A DNA stretch of 64,000 nucleotides from positions 33,062-97,061 of the forward strand of contig CAKRFY010000007.1 in assembly GCA_934320895.1 (NCBI GenBank), in the 5' to 3' direction. The notes under the pieces are model-generated. The model searched no databases. It was not told where the DNA came from and saw nothing but the letters and a program-made list of their open reading frames with translations. Within the stretch, counting starts at the first letter, position 1; each line of letters begins with the position of its first letter. Made by a program: the position numbers and the translations under genes. Positions 15,658 through 25,100 of this stretch are shown one piece after another. Source of the DNA: an uncultured Lachnospiraceae bacterium. GTDB lineage: Bacteria; Bacillota; Clostridia; Lachnospirales; Lachnospiraceae.

Positions 15658-18300
15658 CTAGTCAATAATCTCCCCAATCTCTTTCTCCGTCTTCTTTACC
15701 TCCTGTTCAAATTCCCTAGCCGACATTCTATATGCCCCTGAACCGATGACTATCATCTGTTCCAGTCCATCCGAGGTTGCTACTGTTACATTATGCTTTT
15801 TGCCTATCTCATGTGTTACTTTTTCTATATACATATCTGCCGTTTCTGCTTCTTTCGTATATACTACATTTATATTATGATATTTTGACACTTCCCCGGG
15901 ATTTCCTTTGACTTTGTATGCATCAAATACAAGGATAAGCTCACATCCTTTAAATCCCTGATAATTACACAATATATCCATAAGTCTTGTTCTTGCGGCT
16001 TCAAGATTTTCCTTTGACAGTTCGTTTAATTCCTTCCATGAGAATATTATGTTATATCCGTCTACAAGAAGATATTGTTTTCCTGATCTTAAGCTTTTTT
16101 CATGCCTTTTTAAATATTCTGCACCACCACTATCATAAACTGATTCCTTAGGTTTCTTTGACCATTTTTTTCTTTCATAGCCAAATCGTCCCTGCGTATC
16201 ACTTCCACCACCTTTTCCTGCCGCGCTCTTTCCAAATGTCCTTTCAAAGATTGCCTCAAGTTCCTTATCTTCTTCTATTGAACCACCTGTGCTGCCTTTA
16301 AATGCACCGCTGCGGATTTTTGCTGCTTTGTATACATCCTCATCTGATATATCTTCAGTAGTTTTCTCCTCTCCTGTATCTACTGCTGCCTCAAGATGCA
16401 TATAATCTTTTACCTCATACCAAGGTACATAAAAACCGGAACCGTGTGCACAAAATACTGAGCCAGTCGGATTATTTATATCTGCATCAGGATCATACAT
16501 TTTTTCCGCTATTAGTTCTTCCTGATTTTTACACGGTCTGTACCCCTTAAGTGTGCATGAAAGTCTGCCACATCCAGCCGTATATGAATTTACCTGCATC
16601 ATATAGCCACTCATCTGTGCCACAGGAGCAATTCCGGTAAATTCAGAATTTTCGCCCTTTTGAAAAGGTCCTTCGAACCTTGCCCCCATTCTGTCAAGAT
16701 CAGTCATCGCCCTGCCTACACAGTCCGCCGGAACTTCAAGCCTGAACGAATAATATGGCTCTAGGAGCACACTGTCTGCCTGCATAAGCCCCTGTCTTAT
16801 CGCCCTATAGGTTGCCTGTCTGAAATCGCCTCCCTCAGTATGCTTTTCATGCGCTCTTCCTGACATAAGTGTAATCTTTATATCCGTTATTGAAGAACCG
16901 GTCAGAACTCCCGGATGCTCTCTTTCTTCTATATGCGTCATTATAAGCCGCTGCCAATTCTTATCAAGCTTATCTTCACTTGCTTGTGTTTCAATTGTGA
17001 TGCCACTGTCTGGTTCTCCCGGCTCAAGTTTTAAATGAACTTCCGCATAATGTCTTAACGGTTCAAAATGTCCTACACCCTCTACTGTATTTGAGATTGT
17101 TTCTTTATAAACAATGCTTCCTTCGCAAAATTCAACCCTCGTATGAAACCTATCCCATATAAGATTCTTAAGCACATCTATCTGAACTTCACCCATTATT
17201 CCCGTATGAATTTCCTGGAGCTCTTCATTCCATACCACATGAAGTCCCGGTTCTTCCTGTTCAAGTGTTTTCATATCATCATAAAGCTTGTGTATATCAT
17301 CATTCTCCTGTGGCATTACTTTATATGTCATAACAGGCTCAAGCACAGGCATCTCTGAATTTTTCTCTATGCCTATGCCCATACCGGGATATGTCTTTTC
17401 AAGTCCTGTGACAGCACATATCTGACCAGCTTCAATCTTATCAGTGGAAGTAAATTTATTTCCAGAATAAACCCTCAACTGGTCAACTTTCTCATCAAGC
17501 TGTTCTATATACATCTTAGATTTAAGAACTCCACCCGTAACTTTCAGATAGGTGAGTCTTTTATTTTTATCATCTCTTGATACCTTATACACTTTCGCTC
17601 CAAACTCCGCTGGATATTCTTTTTTCAATGTGTATCTTTCAAGCCCGTCAAGAACTTCCTCAACTCCTTCAAGCTTAAGTGCCGATCCAAAATAGCACGG
17701 AAATAACTTTCTTTCGTAGATGAGTTTTCTTATATCATCATCATCTATATTTCCATTATCCATATACTTTTCAAGCATATCATCATCACAAACTGCAATA
17801 TTCTCAAAAAATTCATCATCCTGTTCATGCATAAAATCCACACACTCACTTTCAAACCTCTCAGTGATACTAGACATTATCTCATCTTTCTTACAATCCC
17901 CTATGTCCATTTTATTTACAAAAATAAAAACAGGGACATTGTATCTTTTTAATAGTCTCCACACGGTCTCTGTGTGACTTTGTATTCCCGCCGGTCCGCT
18001 AATTACAAGCACTGCATAGTCAAGCACCTGCAATGTTCTCTCCATTTCTGCTGAAAAATCAACATGTCCCGGTGTATCAAGCAAGGCTATGTCAAGGTCT
18101 TTCCACCCAAACATAGCCTGTTTAGAAAATATCGTTATTCCTCTGTCCTTTTCCATGGAATATGTATCAAGAAAAGCATCCTTATGGTCAACTCTGCCAA
18201 GTTTTCTTATGCTTCCAGAAAGATACAACATAGCTTCCGAAAGAGTCGTCTTGCCCGAATCTACATGGGCAAGCATCGCCAAAACAATATTATTTTTCAA
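15658..18300 (-). CDS. Ribosomal-protection-like GTPase fused to a NYN/YacP-type nuclease domain
   Basis: An 880-residue cytoplasmic protein in two parts. Residues 1 to about 650 are an EF-G/Tet(M)-like translational GTPase with G1 AHVDSGKTT, switch I RGITI, G3 DTPGH, G4 NKMD and G5 SALKLEG, followed by EF-G domains II-V. At the domain IV tip, Tet(M) has its YSPVSTP loop; here the sequence is SGRAHEKHTEGGDF, so tetracycline protection is doubtful. A basic, Ser/Lys-rich linker follows. Residues 735-875 form a NYN/PIN-like domain (LLVDGYNIIFSW, LILVFDAYKV, ATSDGLEQM) as in YacP/Rae1, which in Bacillus cleaves mRNA in the ribosomal A site. A factor that docks at the A site and cuts RNA there is a reasonable inference. 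It has its own terminator. Confidence 0.85.
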   Translation of the reverse strand: MKNNIVLAMLAHVDSGKTTLSEAMLYLSGSIRKLGRVDHKDAFLDTYSMEKDRGITIFSKQAMFGWKDLDIALLDTPGHVDFSAEMERTLQVLDYAVLVISGPAGIQSHTETVWRLLKRYNVPVFIFVNKMDIGDCKKDEIMSSITERFESECVDFMHEQDDEFFENIAVCDDDMLEKYMDNGNIDDDDIRKLIYERKLFPCYFGSALKLEGVEEVLDGLERYTLKKEYPAEFGAKVYKVSRDDKNKRLTYLKVTGGVLKSKMYIEQLDEKVDQLRVYSGNKFTSTDKIEAGQICAVTGLEKTYPGMGIGIEKNSEMPVLEPVMTYKVMPQENDDIHKLYDDMKTLEQEEPGLHVVWNEELQEIHTGIMGEVQIDVLKNLIWDRFHTRVEFCEGSIVYKETISNTVEGVGHFEPLRHYAEVHLKLEPGEPDSGITIETQASEDKLDKNWQRLIMTHIEEREHPGVLTGSSITDIKITLMSGRAHEKHTEGGDFRQATYRAIRQGLMQADSVLLEPYYSFRLEVPADCVGRAMTDLDRMGARFEGPFQKGENSEFTGIAPVAQMSGYMMQVNSYTAGCGRLSCTLKGYRPCKNQEELIAEKMYDPDADINNPTGSVFCAHGSGFYVPWYEVKDYMHLEAAVDTGEEKTTEDISDEDVYKAAKIRSGAFKGSTGGSIEEDKELEAIFERTFGKSAAGKGGGSDTQGRFGYERKKWSKKPKESVYDSGGAEYLKRHEKSLRSGKQYLLVDGYNIIFSWKELNELSKENLEAARTRLMDILCNYQGFKGCELILVFDAYKVKGNPGEVSKYHNINVVYTKEAETADMYIEKVTHEIGKKHNVTVATSDGLEQMIVIGSGAYRMSAREFEQEVKKTEKEIGEIID

Positions 18301-18321
18301 AATGTTCCTCCAATTTACTGC

Positions 18322-18912
18322 CTAATTTAGTCCCAAAGCTTCCTTTGCCAGCATATCTGCCATATCATTATATTTGTCATTTGAATGACCCTTAACTTTT
18401 ACAAAACGAACATGAAGTTTATCTTTTATACTGTCGTAATATGCCTTATATGCTTTTGTACCATCTTTGTTTGTTTTCCATTCACCAAGACACCATCTTG
18501 CAATCCCCTCATAATCGTGGTAAATGGCAATATTTTTATAGCCATTTTCAATGGCATATCTCATTGCTGCCTCAGAACCTTTGATTTCTCCTGCAACATT
18601 TCTCATAGATGCCAGATCAACATCATCCATCTTTTTATTAAATGTAATCTCCTTGCCATCATTTAATATGACTACCCCATATGAAAATTCTTTTGTCAAT
18701 GAATTATAACTTCCATCAACATACGCTGTAAGTTCATCTGGCATCGTTTCGTTCACAAAAGCATCATTAAGATACGCAGTTGCCTCCTGCATGCTTTTAA
18801 AACTTTTGTATTTTGCTCCGGAATATCCGTCAATCTGTTTTTTACATTCTTCCCAACTTCCATATATCCCTGTACTTCTGCCCTCTTTTACAGCATAAAA
18901 TTTGTTTGCCAT
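18322..18912 (-). CDS. rnhA: Ribonuclease HI with N-terminal hybrid-binding domain
   Basis: RNase HI degrades the RNA strand of RNA-DNA hybrids. Residues 1-50 are a viroplasmin/RNase H N-terminal hybrid-binding domain (KFYAVKEGRSTGIYGSW...). The catalytic domain follows with the first Asp in AYVDGSYN, Glu in EIKGSEAAMRYA and later Asp in HDYEGIARW and NDMADMLAK. It has about 196 residues. ATG 18912 is preferred, with AAAGGGAAG just before it; the ATG at 18939 lacks a good site. It precedes the GTPase-NYN gene by 21 bases in the same direction, so the two are probably cotranscribed. Confidence 0.9.
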   Translation of the reverse strand: MANKFYAVKEGRSTGIYGSWEECKKQIDGYSGAKYKSFKSMQEATAYLNDAFVNETMPDELTAYVDGSYNSLTKEFSYGVVILNDGKEITFNKKMDDVDLASMRNVAGEIKGSEAAMRYAIENGYKNIAIYHDYEGIARWCLGEWKTNKDGTKAYKAYYDSIKDKLHVRFVKVKGHSNDKYNDMADMLAKEALGLN

Positions 18913-18966
18913 ATCTTCCCTTTCTAAACTACCATGCATAATTACTATCTATACACTACATAATAA

Positions 18967-19437
18967 CTAATTGCTACTCATCTGTTCTATCTGGTCAACA
19001 AGTTCCATAGTATCTAATGTCTGCTCATCAAGAAGCTGTCTCAGATTTTTCTGAGTTTCGTATAAATCTAAAATATTTTTAACTCTCTTTCTGACAATCT
19101 GAGGATAAAAAGGCTTTGCTACAAAATCACTGACTCCGTATTCAAAAGCCTTCATCTCACTTTCATAATTTGCTTCAACAGTAATGATAATAACAGGAAT
19201 TTCAGGTATAAATCCATAATCTCCCATAAATTTAAGTACATCAAACCCGTTTTTTACAGGCATTACTAAATCAAGTAAAACAAGAGAAATGTTTAACTGC
19301 TGTTCCTGTATGATGTCTATGGCTTCCTGACCGTTTACTGCTTCTATTATCTCATAATCATCTTCAAGATACTTCTTAAGCAGAGCTCTATTTGTCATTG
19401 CATCGTCTACTATCAAAATTTTCTTATCATTCATCAT
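18967..19437 (-). CDS. Stand-alone receiver-domain response regulator
   Basis: A 156-residue CheY-like receiver with a short C-terminal helix and no DNA-binding domain. The acidic pocket DD is at residues 11-12, the phospho-acceptor Asp is at 56 in LLDLVMP, and the conserved Lys is in AKPF near 109. The final 35 residues are a Gln-rich helix that may dimerise. It directly follows a histidine phosphotransfer gene (38 bp gap), so phosphate probably moves between the two. The upstream kinase is not in this window. Confidence 0.88.
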   Translation of the reverse strand: MMNDKKILIVDDAMTNRALLKKYLEDDYEIIEAVNGQEAIDIIQEQQLNISLVLLDLVMPVKNGFDVLKFMGDYGFIPEIPVIIITVEANYESEMKAFEYGVSDFVAKPFYPQIVRKRVKNILDLYETQKNLRQLLDEQTLDTMELVDQIEQMSSN

Positions 19438-19475
19438 TTCTCACATTATCCTCAGTTTATCACACAAGATATATA

Positions 19476-19823
19476 TTATTCGTTTATGATCTTGTCATAT
19501 TCTTTTTTCTCGTTCATCAGTTTCACATATACGGCATCCATTCCATCTAAAATACCGTTTCTTAGAGGCTCCACAAGTTCAATAACTATATCGAGCATTG
19601 GATCAAGTCCCATATTTGCAGCCAAGCCCTTAAGTGTATGCGCACTCTCAAATGCAGCCTTTACATTCTTTGCCTGAAGTGCTTCTCCAAGTTCCTCAAA
19701 ACTGGAATCATTAAGCATTTCCCTGAGACATTTTTCATAAAAATCTTCGTCACCTAAAAATCTCTCCAAAGTCACCTTCATATCACAACCATGTTTTGAA
19801 AGTTCTTCTGTAAGTTTACTCAT
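19476..19823 (-). CDS. Histidine phosphotransfer (Hpt) protein
   Basis: A 115-residue all-helical Hpt domain. The phospho-accepting His is at residue 62 in SAHTLKG, with the usual Gly-Leu-Ala-Ala-Asn downstream. Such proteins shuttle phosphate between receiver domains in multistep phosphorelays. The next gene is a lone receiver, and the two form a small operon. The cognate hybrid kinase is unknown. Confidence 0.88.
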   Translation of the reverse strand: MSKLTEELSKHGCDMKVTLERFLGDEDFYEKCLREMLNDSSFEELGEALQAKNVKAAFESAHTLKGLAANMGLDPMLDIVIELVEPLRNGILDGMDAVYVKLMNEKKEYDKIINE

Positions 19824-19856
19824 TCACATCACCTTCCTATATGATTTTATTCCTAA

Positions 19857-19884
19857 GTACCCGGCAGTTATATATGCCGGGTAC
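19857..19884 (-). terminator. gltX terminator-like hairpin
   Basis: A perfect 10-bp stem GTACCCGGCA / TGCCGGGTAC with an 8-base AT loop lies just after gltX. A weak T-rich tail follows on the minus strand. Confidence 0.6.
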
Positions 19885-19905
19885 CTATTATACGATTTTT
19901 AATTA

Positions 19906-21564
19906 TTAATGTGCGATAACTGAATTTATTCTGTCATTCATCTGTTCCTCACCCATAATGTGAACTATAGACCAAAGGTCAGGAGTATTGGCACGACCTG
20001 TTATAGCAATTCGCACGATCTCAGCTATATCAGAAACATTTCCCTTATATTTTTCAGGCTCTGCTTTGTAAGCCTTCATATCTGATGCATATCCAAGCTT
20101 GTCAGCAATCTCTTTAAGTTTGTTAAACCACTGTGAATTGTCATCATCATGACTGTAAAGTGCCTGATATTCCTTAAGCACTTCATTTACAGTCTCCCTG
20201 TCTGCCCTAAACTCATCTTTTTCCTGTTCCTGTTCAATATCAAAGAAATAAGAAATCATCTCAAACACCTGTTTTGCATAAACAAGGTCTTTTCTTCTGC
20301 GTTTCATACCTACACCCATATAAAGTCTTAATATAGAAAGCATCTTCTCCTTATCGGCAAACCATATCTTGCTCTTTTCAGGTTCATTTTCACATGCCCA
20401 GTCATATAAGAAATCATACACTTCATCTTCTGAGAGTTTTGATAACTCGTTCTTGCATATATTATGAAGCTTGTCCTTGTCAAATAATGCCCCTGATTTA
20501 CTCATATGATCAACAGAGAATGGGAATTCATTTATATCCTTGTCAGGGAATTTATCATGCCACTCTTCAAAGTTTGAGTTAAGAAGCGTAAGAAGATAAA
20601 CCTTCATACAATATGGATGATATCCATCTTTTCTGTAATAATCAAGTGAAAGTTCAGGATCTTTTCTCTTTGAAAGCTTTCTCTTTCCACCTGTCTCCTC
20701 ATCAAATTTCATAAGATGTGCAGTATGTCCATACTTTGGCATCTTAAATCCAAGAAGGTGGAAAAGTTCATAGTGAACAGGAACTGATGCAAGCCACTCA
20801 CCACCTCTGATAACCATAGTCGTTCTCATAAGATGGTCATCAACTGCATGTGCAAAATGATAAGTTGGAACTCCATCCTGTTTTAATATAACAATATCAT
20901 GTATATTTTCAGGAAGTTTTATCTCACCTTTTATACTGTCAACAAATGTAATCTCTTTATCAGGCTGTCCCTGAGAACGAAGTCTTACAACATATGGCTT
21001 TCCTTCTTTTATGTTCTTTTCTATCTCTTCGTATGAGAGATTACGGCATGTAGCATACTTTCCATAGTATCCTGTAAGCACCTTATCTGCTTCCTGCTGT
21101 TCTCTTACTTTTGAAAGCTCGTCCTCTGTGCAAAAACAAGGATATGCAAGACCTTTTTTCACAAGCTCCTTGACATATGTGTGATAGATCTCAACTCTCT
21201 GTCTCTGGAAATAAGGTCCATATGCATTACCTTCTTCTGAATCCTCAAAACCCGCACCCTCATCAAACTCAATGTCAAAATAGCGGAGTACATTTATGAT
21301 AGTTTCAACTGCACCTTCCACTTTTCTCTTTGCATCCGTATCCTCTATACGAAGATAAAATACTCCTTTTTTTCTATGTGCAATACGCTCATCAGCTAAA
21401 GCACTGTATAAATTGCCAAGATGAATAAATCCTGTAGGACTTGGTGCCATTCTTGTAACTTCTGCACCCTTTGGCAACTTTCTATATGGAAATTTCTCCT
21501 CATAATATTCCGGTGTCTCTAATTTCTCCGGAAATAATAAATCTGCTAATTTCTGATTGTCCAT
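19906..21564 (-). CDS. gltX: Glutamyl-tRNA synthetase
   Basis: A class I aminoacyl-tRNA synthetase of 552 residues that charges tRNA-Glu. The HIGH-type signature is APSPTGFIHLGN near residues 42-53, and the KMSKS-type loop is KRKLSKRKD near 290-298. The Rossmann fold and the C-terminal helical anticodon-binding domain are in normal order. It is somewhat longer than the usual 480-500 residues, with the extra length in the C-terminal helical part. It is a single gene with a hairpin behind it. No T-box leader was recognised in the 150 bp upstream. Confidence 0.92.
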   Translation of the reverse strand: MDNQKLADLLFPEKLETPEYYEEKFPYRKLPKGAEVTRMAPSPTGFIHLGNLYSALADERIAHRKKGVFYLRIEDTDAKRKVEGAVETIINVLRYFDIEFDEGAGFEDSEEGNAYGPYFQRQRVEIYHTYVKELVKKGLAYPCFCTEDELSKVREQQEADKVLTGYYGKYATCRNLSYEEIEKNIKEGKPYVVRLRSQGQPDKEITFVDSIKGEIKLPENIHDIVILKQDGVPTYHFAHAVDDHLMRTTMVIRGGEWLASVPVHYELFHLLGFKMPKYGHTAHLMKFDEETGGKRKLSKRKDPELSLDYYRKDGYHPYCMKVYLLTLLNSNFEEWHDKFPDKDINEFPFSVDHMSKSGALFDKDKLHNICKNELSKLSEDEVYDFLYDWACENEPEKSKIWFADKEKMLSILRLYMGVGMKRRRKDLVYAKQVFEMISYFFDIEQEQEKDEFRADRETVNEVLKEYQALYSHDDDNSQWFNKLKEIADKLGYASDMKAYKAEPEKYKGNVSDIAEIVRIAITGRANTPDLWSIVHIMGEEQMNDRINSVIAH

Positions 21565-21712
21565 TTTTTCTCTCCATTTCTAACTGTTTTCGGATATCCG
21601 GAATTTGAATCCAAGATATTTAATCTGTGATTTAATCTATGCATACTATTTTACACATACACACCCATTTTGTAAAGAACGACAACCAAAACGCTCAGAG
21701 TTCTAATCCTTT

Positions 21713-22960
21713 TTACGCTTTCCATATTGATCTTATTATTGCCGCCGGTTTTGGTGCATTTCCATAGAGTAAAACACCTACCCGGTAAATCTTAGCTGAT
21801 ACAACACCAATTCCAATAACAGATGCCATAAGTATTATAATAGAAATTATAATCTGATATAACGGTACTGCCGTCATTGCAATTCGTGTAAACATAGCCA
21901 TAGGTGATGTAAAAGGTATAAACGAGCATACTTTTACAAGCGTTGTATCAACACTTCCACCCGTCATAGAGAATATTACAACAAAAAATCCAATAATGAA
22001 TATCATACTTACTGGCATAACTGCCGTGTTTATATCCTCAAGCTTTGATACTGTTGAACCCACCGCACCATATAAAAACGCATATATAAAGAAACCAAGC
22101 ACAAAAAATATCAGCATATATATAAACAGACCAGCAGGCATATCAAATATCGATTTTATAGTCTGATTATCAGCCCAGTACGATCTGTTTATATTAAAGA
22201 ATAACAATGATGACCCAAATACAGCCACTATCTGTATGAAACCGGCTATACACGATGCAATGACTTTTCCAAACATCATTGCTACCGGCTTTGCACTTGT
22301 TATAAGAAGTTCCATCGCACGTGAACTCTTTTCAGAAGCCACATTTGTAGCAACCATCTGCCCGTATAGCAGTATTACCATATAAAGTGCAAATATCATT
22401 ATATATGTATAGAAGAAATACTGCATCTGATCTTTGCCAAGTTTTTTCGTATTACTGTCAATCTCCTTTGTAAGTATCGTATTTACCTGTGTCTTTGACA
22501 GACCTCCCTTAATCATCGCATTTGAGCGATAGATTTCCTTAAGAGTTTCATCTGCCGTTTCTTTGTTACCGTCATACATAGAAAGATTGTCAACATAATA
22601 TGTATAAGAAGTAAGACTTTTCATAACAAACGCACATTCAGCCCTGCCGTCAATTATCTGCTTTTTGATATTTTTCATATCATTATCAACAAGTTTTACC
22701 CGATAATCAGAAAAAGCTTTTGAAAATGCTTCTTTTACGAGATTGCCATCCTCTTTATTGTCTCCAACTATAAGCATTACCGCCTTCTCTTCATCTGCCG
22801 TTTTGTCATCTTTATCACTCCCGCCAAACTGTTCAAAAACACGTGGCATAAACATCACTATTGCTATAACTGCTACAAGAAGTACTGTAACTCCTACAAA
22901 TGTCTTGTTTTTCAGGTAATTTTTTAATTCAAATTTTAATATTTTTCCAAACTGTTTCAT
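21713..22960 (-). CDS. ABC-2 type exporter permease (NatB-like)
   Basis: A 415-residue membrane protein. TM1 is at about residues 20-40, followed by a large extracytoplasmic region (about 45-185), then five or six more membrane segments between about 185 and 400. This NatB/ABC-2 layout is found in efflux systems for sodium, antibiotics or peptides. It lies 9 bases after the ATPase gene and must form a complex with it. The substrate is not predictable. Confidence 0.85.
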   Translation of the reverse strand: MKQFGKILKFELKNYLKNKTFVGVTVLLVAVIAIVMFMPRVFEQFGGSDKDDKTADEEKAVMLIVGDNKEDGNLVKEAFSKAFSDYRVKLVDNDMKNIKKQIIDGRAECAFVMKSLTSYTYYVDNLSMYDGNKETADETLKEIYRSNAMIKGGLSKTQVNTILTKEIDSNTKKLGKDQMQYFFYTYIMIFALYMVILLYGQMVATNVASEKSSRAMELLITSAKPVAMMFGKVIASCIAGFIQIVAVFGSSLLFFNINRSYWADNQTIKSIFDMPAGLFIYMLIFFVLGFFIYAFLYGAVGSTVSKLEDINTAVMPVSMIFIIGFFVVIFSMTGGSVDTTLVKVCSFIPFTSPMAMFTRIAMTAVPLYQIIISIIILMASVIGIGVVSAKIYRVGVLLYGNAPKPAAIIRSIWKA

Positions 22961-22969
22961 ATTCTCCCC

Positions 22970-23860
22970 CTATTTATCATCGCCTGTATACTCCACAAAT
23001 ATATCATTAAGTGTCGGCTCATAAACTTTTATCTCATCGATATCATATTTTTCAGTAAGCCTCTTCATAATATTCTTCTTTTCATCAGGTTCACCAAGCG
23101 AAATGATAAGTTCGCCATCTTCACCCATCTTACATAAATCCCCGTATTCCTCACATATCTCTTTATTCTGCATAGAACGCACTACCAGGCGATTTCGTGG
23201 ATAATTACGTTTAATCTCATGCAGATCACCTGTAAGGACAACCTCACCACCATTGATAATAGCTATATTGTCGCAAAATTCCTCGATATAGTTCATCTGA
23301 TGACTAGAGAACAACACTATCTTTCCTTTTTTAATAGTCTCATTAACAACATCTTTAAGCAACATTGCATTAACCGGGTCAAGCCCGGAAAACGGCTCAT
23401 CAAGTATTACTATCTCAGGGTCATGCGCCAGCGCAGTGATAAGCTGTATCTTCTGCTGATTTCCTTTTGAAAGTGTATCAAGACGCTTATTGCGGTATTT
23501 CTTCATATCAAGTCTGTCAAGCCAATAATCAACTGATTTAACAGCATCACTTTTCCTCATTCCCTTAAGTTCCGCAAAATATACCAGCTGATCGATAATT
23601 TTCTTCTTTGGATATAATCCTCTCTCCTCAGGAAGATATCCAAATTTCACCTTGTCATAATCAATAGGCTTTCCGTCAAATAAAACTTCACCGCTCTGTG
23701 CGGGAAAAACATTCATCAATATACGAATAGATGTAGTTTTTCCTGCACCATTTCTTCCAAGCAGCCCAAAAGCTTTGCCACTCTCAGCTCTAAGTGATAC
23801 TCCCTTTAAAACTTTCTTTTCCCCGAAAGATTTCTCAATATTTCTTAACTCGAGCACCAT
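22970..23860 (-). CDS. ABC transporter ATP-binding protein (NatA-like)
   Basis: A 296-residue ATPase that powers the adjacent ABC-2 permease. Walker A GRNGAGKTT lies near residues 35-43, the signature LSKGNQQKIQ near 134, Walker B VILDEPFSGLDP near 156, and the switch His is in FSSHQM. A C-terminal regulatory extension of about 80 residues is present, as in NatA/DrrA-type subunits. It is the first gene of a two-gene operon. Confidence 0.92.
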   Translation of the reverse strand: MVLELRNIEKSFGEKKVLKGVSLRAESGKAFGLLGRNGAGKTTSIRILMNVFPAQSGEVLFDGKPIDYDKVKFGYLPEERGLYPKKKIIDQLVYFAELKGMRKSDAVKSVDYWLDRLDMKKYRNKRLDTLSKGNQQKIQLITALAHDPEIVILDEPFSGLDPVNAMLLKDVVNETIKKGKIVLFSSHQMNYIEEFCDNIAIINGGEVVLTGDLHEIKRNYPRNRLVVRSMQNKEICEEYGDLCKMGEDGELIISLGEPDEKKNIMKRLTEKYDIDEIKVYEPTLNDIFVEYTGDDK

Positions 23861-23966
23861 AAAATTTCTCCCTCCTTAAATTATACAGATTTTATTTTTC
23901 ATTTTTTTCAGTCATATTTACTCATTCTAACATAAAATTACATTTTTTGCAAAAACGTAATCTGTT

Positions 23967-24836
23967 TTACAAATAATCACGGTATCTTTTTGGCGTTATA
24001 TTCATTTTTTTGCTAAATATCCTGTAAAAATAACTCATATTCCTAAAGCCACAATCATATGCAATATCCGTAACACTTTCTTTTGTTTGTCTTAATCTTG
24101 AACAAACATATTCTATTCGTATTGTATTTATATATTCTGTAGGTGTCATGTGATATGTTTCTTTAAATATTCTTAAAAAATGTCTCTCTGAATATCCAGC
24201 TCTCCTTGAAAGTTCCTTCACTGATATCTCCTGTCTGAAATTTTCCTCTATCCATGTGACAACCTCACCAAGCTTTAATGATGAACTTTTATTGACACTA
24301 TTATCATGGTTTGCTTTATAAATCCTTGAAAGTATTACAAGCAATTCCAAAAACTTTGAAGTCAAAAATGTTTTATATCCATCATTTTTTAATTTATATT
24401 CATTGTTCATAATATCGATTTCTGACTTTACTTTTTCGAAATCTTCTCTGCCAAGTGACATTCTTCCTGTAAAATGGTGATTTTTCACAAGTCCCGGTTC
24501 AATATAAAATAATGCCTGAAAGCCACTCATTCTGCTTATATCATATTTTCTCAGATTGAAATATTCCTGCCTGAACATGATATTACATATTCTAAAATTA
24601 TGTGTATCGATATAACCATGTTTTGTATCTCCATGAACAATAAAAACTTCACCCTTTTTAACAAGCATTTTCTCATCTTCCACAATGTGACATGCCTCAC
24701 CAGAAAGAACTATCGTAAGCTCTGAAAAATCTTTGTGGCTATGAATACATAGATCTTCCTCATGTCTGCCATACTGGATAAAAAATGGAAAATCACTATC
24801 TTTTGTGAACTCATTTAGTTCGTATTTTTTGTTCAT
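23967..24836 (-). CDS. AraC-family regulator, probably of the divergent GH43 gene
   Basis: About 289 residues. The N-terminal cupin-like sensor (HSHKDFSELTIVLSG, GEVFIVHGDTKHGY) is followed by a double helix-turn-helix at about 190-289, including the family signature ending in FRNMSYFYRIFSKKMNITPK. ATG 24836 is preferred because GGAGGG lies 8 bases upstream. The gene is transcribed away from the GH43 glycosidase across a 264-bp region, the usual layout for a sugar-responsive activator. The ligand is probably a xylo- or arabino-oligosaccharide by context. Confidence 0.88.
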   Translation of the reverse strand: MNKKYELNEFTKDSDFPFFIQYGRHEEDLCIHSHKDFSELTIVLSGEACHIVEDEKMLVKKGEVFIVHGDTKHGYIDTHNFRICNIMFRQEYFNLRKYDISRMSGFQALFYIEPGLVKNHHFTGRMSLGREDFEKVKSEIDIMNNEYKLKNDGYKTFLTSKFLELLVILSRIYKANHDNSVNKSSSLKLGEVVTWIEENFRQEISVKELSRRAGYSERHFLRIFKETYHMTPTEYINTIRIEYVCSRLRQTKESVTDIAYDCGFRNMSYFYRIFSKKMNITPKRYRDYL

Positions 24837-25100
24837 ATAAACAACCCTCCATCTCATACTTTTATAAAGTATTTACAAAACCGCCAGCAGATCTATATAT
24901 GTCTGATTTGTACACTTTTATGTCTTAATAATTGATGAAAACCACTATTTTTGCTGGTATTTTGTTTGTATAATAATACATCATATAAGATACAGTAACA
25001 ACAACAAATAAAAAATATAAAACGATTACTAAAAATTGTTATGCTTATCAAAAGGCACAATATGATTTCAAAAAAATTCAAGAAGAAACGAGGTTAGATT
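24837..25100. promoter_or_regulatory. Divergent promoter region between AraC regulator and GH43
   Basis: The stretch is AT-rich. On the plus strand TATAAT at 24969-24974 is the best -10 candidate for GH43, about 125 bp before its start. CCAGCA near 24881 and TGCTGG near 24954 are inverted half-sites that an AraC protein could use. A 62-codon minus-strand open frame here has no ribosome site or recognisable similarity and is not called. Confidence 0.45.

Noticed and set aside
15658-17600. Tetracycline resistance gene of the Tet(M) group
   Set aside because: The overall fold is similar, but the domain IV loop that displaces the drug is replaced and the NYN fusion points to another role.
24893-25081. 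Minus-strand 62-codon frame in the AraC-GH43 intergenic region
   Set aside because: Hydrophobic and AT-driven, no ribosome site, and it overlaps the divergent promoters.
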